A DNA stretch of 13,167 nucleotides, from positions 1 to 13,167 of the forward strand of contig JAEOTJ010000174.1 of the NCBI GenBank assembly GCA_016839905.1. The letters run 5' to 3'. Positions 7,798 through 13,167 of this stretch are shown here, piece by piece. The notes beneath the pieces were generated by a model that saw nothing but the letters and a program-made list of their open reading frames with translations, made no database searches and had not been told where the DNA came from. Position numbers and translations under genes: made by a program. Origin of the DNA: Promethearchaeota archaeon (GTDB lineage Archaea > Asgardarchaeota > Lokiarchaeia > Sigynarchaeales > SOKP01). How positions within the stretch are numbered: position 1 is the first letter of the stretch; every line of letters starts with the position of its first letter.

Positions 7798-8220
7798 AGT
7801 TATTTTTTCTTTTACTTGGCTTAGAGGATTTAAACCAATTTTCTTTATTTTTTCATAAGAATCTATGACACTTTTCACTAATTTATCAGCCTCCGCACCG
7901 CTTAACCAATATTGGTTAATTCTTTGGCCACCAAGTCCTCTTTTTTCAAGTATTCTATTCGCTAAATCAACATGCGTTTTAGCTTTAAAGTTACCCTTCT
8001 TATACGCACATTCATTTTTTCGTCATCCAACAATCATTACACCATCAGCACCAGACATTATCGCAAAGAGAAGATGTTTAAGATCTACTCTTCCTGTACA
8101 TCTTAGTTTGATAATTTTTACTGAGGGTGTATATTTTAGACGAGACACACCAGCAAGATCAGCAGCACTGTATCCTCATTTCAAACAAGCAAACATGATA
8201 ATATTCAATTGTTCATCCAT
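7783..8220 (-). CDS. vhuD: VhuD selenoprotein (MvhD family) with two in-frame UGA = selenocysteine
   Basis: Read through two in-frame TGA codons (8178-8176 and 8025-8023) this is a full-length 145-residue MvhD-family protein, which normal translation would lose. Sec15 lies in [18 protein letters not shown] and Sec66 in IVGURKNECAY. The Cys paralogue at 1374-1811 has FCCNWC and ITGCHIGDC at the same places. VhuD is an established archaeal selenoprotein family; the subunit holds a [2Fe-2S] cluster and links an electron donor to HdrA. The frame is intact between and after the UGAs, and Trp is encoded by TGG, so a reassigned or broken gene is unlikely. The ATG lies four bases after the TAG of Sec-hdrA, with GGAGAG 11 bases upstream. 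The terminal stop is TGA (7785-7783), inside the AUGA of the SECIS. If that were read as Sec, the protein would gain three residues (U, I, L) before TAA at 7776-7774. Confidence 0.93.
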
Positions 8221-8224
8221 TTGT

Positions 8225-10171
8225 CTAAACACTCTCCAAAAGGCTTTCGAGTTCAGCAAATAATTGCTCATCTCTATAATACCTTATATCAATTGCCCGA
8301 GTCGGACAGCATGTAGCACACACACCACAACCAACGCAGTTTATCTCGTCAACAACAGCACCCATATCTTCCTCAATTATTATGGCTTCTTGAGGGCATT
8401 CTTTTTCACATCTTCTACAACTAATACAGAAATCATTTTTAACTTCAGCCACAATAAGTTCAATATCTATTTCTCCTGGAGATGTAATTTCAGCAACTTT
8501 ACTTGCTGATGCTCTTGCTTGAGAAACAGAGTAGGCAATATCTTTAGGCCCTTGTGCAAAGCCCGCAATGAATATTCCTTTAGTTTTTGTTTCTTGTGGC
8601 ATCAATCCGAAATGGGATTCCGTTAGAAAACCATGAGCATCGGTATCCAAGTTTAATACTTTAACTATTTGTTGTGTGCCCCTTGAAGGTAATGCTGCTG
8701 TTGATAATACAACTAAATCTGCACTGAGCTTAATGATTTCATCAGTTAGAGACGAAAAAACTCGAATATTAATATTTTTTGTCTCAGGATCTTCAGATAT
8801 TTCACCGACTTTTCCTCGAATAAATCTAATATCCGATTGTTTGGTTCGTTGGTAATACTCTTCAAAACCTTTTTCAACTGTTCTAATGTCAATGTAAAAT
8901 ATCGTAATGTTTGCATCTGGAAATTCTTCCTTAACTAATTTTGCATTCTTTAAGGCAACCATACAACAGACTCCACTGCAGTACGTTCGTTCACTATCAC
9001 GACTTCCAACACATTGTATAAATACAATTTCCTTCGGTGTCTTTAAGTCAGAAGGCTTGCGAAGATGTCCCTCTAAAGGTCCATTTGGGGCAAGCATTCT
9101 TTCGAGTTGTGCTTGAGTTATTACATTATCATACTCTCCATAACCATATTCACCACGAGGTTCATAGATATCCCAACCAGTAGCGATGATTATAGTACCA
9201 ACCTTAAATTCCACCGTTTTAGGCAGCTGACTGAAATCTATAGCATTTAATTCACATGCCTCCACACATGAAAAGCATTCTACACATGTTCCTCGATCAA
9301 TATCATATAAAAATGGTACAGCTTGACCAAAGGAAATATCTATCGCTTTTCTAGCACCGAGATGCTCATCAAAAAAATTTGATGTATACACTGGACAAAC
9401 TTCGGCGCAGGCTCCACATCCATTACATAGATCTGGATTAATATAGCGTGGCTTCATCTCAATACTTACGTTATAATTGCCAACATAACCAGAGACTTCT
9501 TTTACTTCACTGTAGCTAAGGATTTCAATATTTTCATGACGATTTACTTCAAGCATTTTTGGTCCGCAGATTCAAATTGAACAATCATCTGTGGGAAATG
9601 TACGATCAAGTTGAGCCATACGACCCCCGATAGTAGTTTTTTGCTCTACAAGATAAACTTTGATTCCTTGGTTCGCGAGATCTAACGCAGCATTCATGCC
9701 AGCTATCCCGCCGCCTACAACTAAAGTTGCTTTTTCGACTGGAACCGTTCTAATTGGAACAATATCTAATAATTTAGCACGAGCGAGACCACTTTTTACC
9801 AATGACTTTGCTTTTTTTAAGGCATCATCCTGCGTTTCAGTAACCCAAGAACAATGTTCTCTAACATTCACCATTTGAAAATAATAGGGACTCATTTCCG
9901 TTTTTGCGATTGTCCCTCGATATATAGGTTCATGAGTTCTTGGGGTTCAAGCACTAGCAACTATTCGATTTAAACCCTTTTCTTCAATGTCCTCAATTAT
10001 TTCGTTTTGCCCAGCTTCAGTTCATAAGAATGCATTTGTTTTTGATATTAGTACATCTGGGTCCAATTTTTGAACGTATTCACATAATTTCGTGCAATCG
10101 ACTTTTGATCTAATATTTATACCTCACTGACAAGCATAGAAACCAATCCGATGATTTTTACTTGCTTCCAT
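8225..10171 (-). CDS. hdrA: HdrA selenoprotein with four in-frame UGA = selenocysteine
   Basis: Read through four TGA codons this is one unbroken 648-residue HdrA, the usual length. Predicted Sec16 (ACQUGIN; codon 10126-10124), Sec50 (AFLUTEAG; 10024-10022) and Sec75 (ASAUTPRTHE; 9949-9947) are in the N-terminal domain. Sec200 (DDCSIUICGPKM; 9574-9572) follows the FAD motif LVVGGGIAG (150-158). Each matches a Cys of the tandem HdrA at 1812-4901 (Cys 463, 496, 521 and 56). The rest is canonical: inserted ferredoxin sites (Cys 249-259 and 296-306), YCSGVCC (397-403) and two C-terminal [4Fe-4S] sites (Cys 582-592 and 612-622). HdrA is the bifurcating flavoprotein and a known Sec family in methanogens. 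The ATG at 10171 is preceded by GAGGTGA about 13 bases upstream; an in-frame TTG four codons earlier is possible. The stop is TAG, so it cannot be mistaken for Sec. First gene of the cluster. Confidence 0.93.
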
Positions 10172-10463
10172 TCTTCTTATCAACTCACCTCTAATTATTT
10201 AAATTTAAGAAAAATCATTTATATCTTAAATTTTATTTATTGTGTTATAAAAATACTTAAATCTTATAATATTTATGTTTATAATTCTTCATATTTATCA
10301 CTTTAAGTAAATGTAAGAGAGAAAAGAAATAAAAAGAGTAATCTGATTTCTTATAAATTAACATTTAAAAGTTAAGAAAATACTTTTTTTTTTTTAAATA
10401 TTAAAGTATTGAGGTATTTTAAAGAATAAAAAGTAGGATAATGAAAATCCTCCAGTATAAAAG
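10172..10463. other. AT-rich intergenic region upstream of Sec-hdrA
   Basis: It lies between the end of the GTPase gene and the start of Sec-hdrA, both on the minus strand. It contains the likely hdrA promoter (10217-10225) and an 8-bp inverted repeat AATACTTT (10379-10386) / AAAGTATT (10403-10410) around a long T-run. On the minus strand T-rich sequence near 10424-10440, just after the GTPase stop, could end its transcript. No SECIS-like core with G or C content was seen in the presumed 5' leader of hdrA. Confidence 0.4.
10217..10225 (-). promoter_or_regulatory. Candidate TATA box for Sec-hdrA-vhuD
   Basis: GATATAAAT on the minus strand lies about 50 bases before the hdrA ATG. A start of transcription 24-27 bases downstream would fall near 10195, just ahead of the GAGGTGA ribosome binding site at about 10191-10185. 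A nearer TTTAAATA (about 10204-10197) would give an almost leaderless transcript and leave out that site, so I prefer this one. Visual call in AT-rich DNA. Confidence 0.35.
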
Positions 10464-11057
10464 TTAATTTATAATTGAAAGTAATTCACTTTTATACAAA
10501 TCCTTAAAAACTAATCTTAGAATTTCTTCAAAAGATTCAAGAATACCTTCTCCATTCAATGCGATTGTATTATTATATTCAATATTTTTATAATTAGAAT
10601 AATCTATTTGCTTTAAAAAAGTGACGGTATTAAATTTTTCAGGGAGATCTTGTTTATTAAAAGCAATTAATTTCGGTAATGTCATAAAAGATTCTTTAAA
10701 GTAGGTTTTCAATTCATTCCACGAAATGATATTTCGCTCAAAGGCAATTTTCTGTGAGTCTGTAACAAATATTATTCCGTCTATAGCTCTTAAAGTAATC
10801 GGACGAGTAATAATATAAAAATCTTGACCTGTAGTGGAGTAAATATGGAGTTTTAATTTCCATTTTTCGTTTTGAAATGAAATCACTCCATAATCAAAAA
10901 ATAAAGTCCTATTTAAGGTACTTTCTATACTACAAACTTTCATTTTTTTGCCAAAATGTTTAAAAAGTGCTTTTAATGAAGTAGTTTTACCTGATAATGC
11001 GGGACCAAAATAAACAATTTTAATTTGAATAGATTTTTCCAGAGCATCAATAATCAT
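10464..11057 (-). CDS. MglA/Ras-like small GTPase
   Basis: A 197-residue single-domain GTPase. The P-loop is GPALSGKT (18-25). A switch I Thr is likely Thr51, before LFFDY. Switch II reads STTGQDFY (74-81): the Asp of the usual DxxGQ is replaced, as in the MglA group, where the sequence is TxPGQ-like. FNKQDLPE (133-140) carries the NKxD base-recognition motif, and TIALNGEG near 164 is in the G5 position. After switch II, TRPITLRAIDGIIFVTDSQ matches the MglA pattern. No lipidation motif, signal or transmembrane segment is visible. Asgard archaea carry many small GTPases; target and role here are unknown. It is separated from Sec-hdrA by about 290 bases and has its own TATA-like box, so it is probably a separate transcript. 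Family sure; exact subgroup (MglA, Arf-like or Rag-like) less so. Confidence 0.88.
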   Translation of the reverse strand: MIIDALEKSIQIKIVYFGPALSGKTTSLKALFKHFGKKMKVCSIESTLNRTLFFDYGVISFQNEKWKLKLHIYSTTGQDFYIITRPITLRAIDGIIFVTDSQKIAFERNIISWNELKTYFKESFMTLPKLIAFNKQDLPEKFNTVTFLKQIDYSNYKNIEYNNTIALNGEGILESFEEILRLVFKDLYKSELLSIIN

Positions 11058-11095
11058 AAATAATTAGCTCAAATTTTCTATTACTTCTAAAAATA

Positions 11096-11104
11096 GATAT
11101 AAAA
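11096..11104 (-). promoter_or_regulatory. Candidate TATA box for the GTPase gene
   Basis: TTTTATATC on the minus strand lies about 40 bases before the GTPase ATG, which would put the transcription start near 11074 and give a leader of about 17 bases. A weak GAG (TTTGAGCT) is the only ribosome-binding-like sequence before the ATG. The rest of the 11058-11277 gap is AT-rich and shows nothing else. Confidence 0.35.
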
Positions 11105-11277
11105 ATCCCGAAATTTTTTTTATTATTTAAGAATAAAAAGATACTAAAGGATTGTTTGGAAATAACTTCCTCATTATTATGGAATTTATTCTTTTACACA
11201 AAAAATAAATGAAAAATAATTATAATATAATATGTAAAAGATATTAATGACATAAAATAGGAATAATTATTATTAGG

Positions 11278-11547
11278 TTAAAGGGGGAATATTTTTTCCG
11301 CTTCCTTCTCATCAAATTCTAATTCACGAAGTCGAATCCGGACTTCTCGTGGAGTGAAGGATTTATTTAATAATTCAACGACGTTTTCATTTAGAGCTTT
11401 TAAATTATCCATTGCCACTTGATAGAAGAGATTTTTTTCTTGTAGGTTTATTTTAATTATTTCATGTAGTCCTAATATAGCTTTCCTTACATTTTCATAA
11501 TTACTCATGGCAGTGGAAAATTTTTCAACCGCATTCTTCATTACCAT
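11278..11547 (-). CDS. Small helical protein of unknown function
   Basis: I do not recognise this protein. From the chosen start it has 89 residues and looks entirely helical. The first half (KNAVEKFSTAMSNYENVRKA) has heptad-like spacing of hydrophobics that could form a coiled coil. The C-terminal part, TPREVRIRLRELEFDEKEAEKIF, looks like a small helix-turn-helix or UBA-like three-helix end. I start it at the ATG at 11547 because AAAGAGGT lies about 10 bases upstream. The frame also opens 13 codons earlier at ATG-ATG (11586/11583), giving 102 residues, but no ribosome binding site precedes those. ATG at 11541 is a third option. It lies about 220 bases before the GTPase gene on the same strand. 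There is no signal peptide, membrane segment or Cys. Real gene likely; function unknown. Confidence 0.6.
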   Translation of the reverse strand: MVMKNAVEKFSTAMSNYENVRKAILGLHEIIKINLQEKNLFYQVAMDNLKALNENVVELLNKSFTPREVRIRLRELEFDEKEAEKIFPL

Positions 11548-12043
11548 TTTTATTAAAACCTCTTTACCTTTTATTAAAACCATCATTTTTTTGGGAAAAA
11601 ATTAAAAAAATTTGTTTCCCATAATTAATAATGAACTTTTTATTTATAAAATTGTGACATTATATGCATTTTTCACGAAATTGTACGAACGAATTTCGAA
11701 ATTCTAATTGTAGGATTTTGATCATTCTTATATCGATTGTGATATTAAGTAAAAATTTCAAAATTAAGATTAGATCAATTTGATAATAAATTATTCAATT
11801 CATTAATCTTTCTTCAACTTTCTGTACTATTAAAATAAAAAAAATCTTGGTTGATTTATGTTTTTGATATTCTTTAAGATTTCTTTAATGAAAAACGATC
11901 TTTTTTTAAGGAATTCATAACGGAAAATTAAGGTTTTTTAATTAATTCAGTATTTTTTTCTTATTAATATTTTATTTTAGTAAATTTTTCTTAAATCTAA
12001 AAACTGTAGATCAATATTAGTTGTTAAGATACTTAAACTAATT

Positions 12044-12073
12044 GCATTTTCCTTTTTTAATAAAAGAAAATGC
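12044..12073. repeat. Hairpin-forming inverted repeat
   Basis: GCATTTTC (12044-12051) and GAAAATGC (12066-12073) are perfect reverse complements. The spacer can continue the stem with TTTT/AAAA after a one-base bulge, leaving a loop of about five bases. It lies about 160 bases before the plus-strand gene. It could be a regulator binding site or an RNA hairpin; nothing identifies it further. Confidence 0.45.
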
Positions 12074-12216
12074 GAAAAAAGTATGATTATCAGAAATTAT
12101 TACTGAGTTCGTAAATTTTCTTAACGAATCTTACCCAAATCATTTAAATATTAATATGAATATTATATAATTAGGAAAAGAATTTAAAAAAAAATATAAA
12201 AAACTTAAAAAAAAAT

Positions 12217-12224
12217 GGAAGTGA
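12217..12224 (+). promoter_or_regulatory. Shine-Dalgarno site deciding the start at 12234
   Basis: GGAAGTGA differs by one base from the ideal GGAGGTGA and ends nine bases before the ATG at 12234. An earlier ATG at 12215 overlaps this site and is in another frame, so it is not the start. Confidence 0.65.
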
Positions 12225-12233
12225 TTAAAAAAA

Positions 12234-12584
12234 ATGGAACAAATTCAAAGTATTATTGAAAAAACTAAATCTGAAGGGATAACTGATAATCAAATAACAA
12301 AGATCTATTCACTTGCAAGTAGGGTGAGTAAAGATACGATTAATGAAATATGTCCTGCACTTTTAAGAATTTTATTAAATTCCGAAAAGGGTCCATTAAA
12401 AAATGAGTTAGGAAGGGTAATATTCCACTTGCAGAAAACTGAAAGATTAAATACAATCATCGGTTTAGAAAAACTTCTTGATGCATCCTTAATTGTAGCG
12501 CCTGAAGAAATGTTTAAAATTTTAGAGTCATCTGACGAGAATGCAAAGGGTTTAGCTCAAAAAATTAAAAAAGTATTACAATAG
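12234..12584 (+). CDS. Small helical protein of unknown function
   Basis: I do not recognise this 116-residue protein. It is almost all helical: MEQIQSIIEKTKSEG, then TDNQITKIYSLASRVSK, then NEICPALLRILLNSEKGPLKNELGRVIFHL, which reads like paired helices of a HEAT- or ARM-type repeat. The last part includes the hydrophobic stretch LLDASLIVAPEEM and a basic tail KGLAQKIKKVLQ. One Cys, no metal motif, no signal peptide, no membrane helix. A good Shine-Dalgarno sequence fixes the start. A nine-T run directly follows the TAG stop. It is the only plus-strand gene in the window, divergent from the small gene at 11278-11547 and convergent with the Lrp-type regulator, so it is probably transcribed alone. 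Real gene likely from its ribosome binding site, codon use and terminator; function unknown. Confidence 0.72.
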   Translation: MEQIQSIIEKTKSEGITDNQITKIYSLASRVSKDTINEICPALLRILLNSEKGPLKNELGRVIFHLQKTERLNTIIGLEKLLDASLIVAPEEMFKILESSDENAKGLAQKIKKVLQ

Positions 12585-12586
12585 TA

Positions 12587-12595
12587 TTTTTTTTT
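12587..12595 (+). terminator. Poly-T transcription terminator
   Basis: Nine consecutive T residues begin two bases after the TAG stop of the plus-strand gene. Archaeal RNA polymerase stops at such tracts without needing a hairpin. Confidence 0.6.
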
Positions 12596-12696
12596 CAATT
12601 TCTTATAAAGAATAATAATTCTAAAGTTTTCAGCCAATAAGGAATATAAAAACTAAAATAAGGTCATCTGTTTGAAGAAAGCGTATTATTGGCGAA

Positions 12697-12722
12697 ATAT
12701 ATAATTAAAATATATAATTAAA
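12697..12722. repeat. 13-bp perfect tandem duplication
   Basis: ATATATAATTAAA occurs twice in direct succession in the gap between the convergent genes. It is AT-only and may be simple slippage. On the minus strand it lies just past the end of the Lrp-type gene. Confidence 0.6.
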
Positions 12723-12739
12723 TAAACGTAAAAACCTAA

Positions 12740-13167
12740 TTATACGATTAATTGTTGATTTTGCGTAGAGGATTTAATAGGTTTTAACACCACGCAAATA
12801 CTTTCAACGGACTTTACATCACTCCGCCCTTGAAATAATTCGATTAATGCATCTAATTCATTAACATTAGGCACGCTAATTTTTACTAACACTCCACATT
12901 GTCCAGCCATTTTATATACTTCTATACATTGAGGGATTATTTGTAGCTCTCTTAACAAACTTTTAATCTCAGCTTCAGAAACCGGTATAATTGTTAAAAA
13001 TGCGATAATTGATTCATCATCTTCAGGGCTAAGTTTAATAGTAAATTTTTCGATAATACACTCTTCTATTAATTTCATAACACGCTTCCTTACAGTCGAT
13101 TCAGAAACCTTAATTTCGTCTGCAATTTCCCGATAAGGCCTTCTTGAATCCTCCATTAACATTTCAA
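12740..13167 (-). CDS. Lrp/AsnC-family transcription regulator, N-terminus cut by window edge
   Basis: The visible part shows a winged helix-turn-helix (RRPYREIADEIKVSESTV, then RKRVMKLIEECII) followed by the ligand-binding RAM domain (AFLTIIPVSEAEIKSLLREL through KSVESICVVLKP). Lrp/AsnC proteins bind DNA as dimers or octamers and often sense amino acids. An ATG at 13162 is open, but the first HTH helix would be incomplete there: in the family a helix of the type ILxxLxxD-x-R precedes YREIA. The frame continues to the edge, so I treat the gene as partial with its true start outside. Relative to the usual length of about 150 residues, only about 10-20 residues are missing. The C-terminal tail SSTQNQQLIV is beyond the domain. 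No target can be inferred; the gene converges on the plus-strand gene and points away from the edge. Confidence 0.88.
   Translation of the reverse strand, partial: EMLMEDSRRPYREIADEIKVSESTVRKRVMKLIEECIIEKFTIKLSPEDDESIIAFLTIIPVSEAEIKSLLRELQIIPQCIEVYKMAGQCGVLVKISVPNVNELDALIELFQGRSDVKSVESICVVLKPIKSSTQNQQLIV

Larger units (their letters stand above)
11590..12233. other. Divergent AT-rich intergenic region
   Basis: About 640 bases between two divergently transcribed small genes. I see no coding frame with protein character and no tRNA or rRNA. Structure present: CGAAATT (11676-11682) with AATTTCG (11692-11698), the second overlapping the 12-bp palindrome AATTTCGAAATT (11692-11703); and a strong hairpin at 12044-12073. 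Promoters for both flanking genes should lie here. For the plus-strand gene, ATTATATAA (12162-12170) is the best TATA candidate. Confidence 0.5.

Noticed and set aside
7865..8263. Plus-strand frame of 132 codons
   Set aside because: It is the antisense of vhuD and the end of hdrA. It is open partly because the two genes avoid certain codons, and the product shows no family features or ribosome binding site.
8225..10171. Sec-hdrA as a pseudogene or assembly-error product
   Set aside because: All interruptions are TGA, none are TAA/TAG or frameshifts, all align to Cys of a paralogue, and the coding character is intact on both sides of each.
7783..10171. UGA reassigned to Trp or Cys throughout the genome
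   Set aside because: TGG encodes Trp in the same genes, for example in CSWV of HdrA and QYWLS of VhuD. TGT/TGC encodes other Cys, and TGA serves as terminal stop of the FrhB-like gene and mvhD.
10172..10220. A second SECIS in the 5' leader of Sec-hdrA, based on an AUGA at about 10219-10216
   Set aside because: No adequate stem follows the AUGA and no matching GA lies at the right distance.
1..13167. CRISPR array, tRNA or rRNA genes
   Set aside because: No regularly spaced repeats, tRNA cloverleaf or rRNA-like GC-rich blocks were seen.

Overview
The window looks like a piece of an Asgard (Lokiarchaeia-like) archaeal genome. It is AT-rich, and it carries stacked heterodisulfide-reductase (Hdr) genes, archaeal TATA-like boxes with Shine-Dalgarno sites, an MglA/Ras-like small GTPase and an archaeal-style Lrp/AsnC regulator. 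Above all, it contains two genes that use in-frame UGA as selenocysteine (Sec), next to an RNA element of the eukaryote-like SECIS type known from Lokiarchaeota. The lineage is an inference from gene content; no rRNA or other marker is present.

Layout. Positions 1-578 (frame open to 752) hold the N-terminal part of an unrecognised minus-strand gene that runs off the left edge. About 750-1373 is AT-rich and non-coding, apart from a probable transposase remnant (875-1084) and an inverted repeat. Positions 1374-10171 are six minus-strand redox genes. In transcription order they are: Sec-HdrA (10171-8225, four in-frame UGA codons), Sec-VhuD (8220-7783, two in-frame UGA codons), a SECIS-like element (core 7752-7786), an FrhB-like iron-sulfur flavoprotein (7674-6163), an HdrC-HdrB fusion (6166-4901), a 1029-residue tandem HdrA (4901-1812) and a Cys-type MvhD (1811-1374). 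Upstream are a small GTPase (11057-10464) and a small helical unknown (11547-11278), also on the minus strand. On the right, a plus-strand small helical unknown (12234-12584) converges on a partial Lrp/AsnC regulator (12740-13167, minus).

How the genes fit together. Established family knowledge: HdrABC with MvhD/VhuD is a cytosolic flavin-based electron-bifurcating complex. HdrA carries FAD and Fe-S clusters, HdrB/HdrC handle disulfide-type chemistry, and MvhD/VhuD is a [2Fe-2S] link to an electron donor. FrhB-family proteins carry electrons to or from F420. No hydrogenase large or small subunit lies here, so the donor is either encoded elsewhere or enters through the FrhB-like protein (inference). 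The locus has two parallel HdrA-MvhD pairs. In one, cluster-type cysteines are replaced by Sec at six positions; in the other, all six positions are Cys.

Main discovery. The Sec-HdrA and VhuD genes would appear as broken fragments to a standard gene caller. Read through UGA they are intact, without any frameshift, and all six UGAs align with Cys of the neighbouring paralogues. A 9-bp stem with a 5' AUGA / 3' GA core and an A-rich apical loop sits exactly at the end of vhuD.
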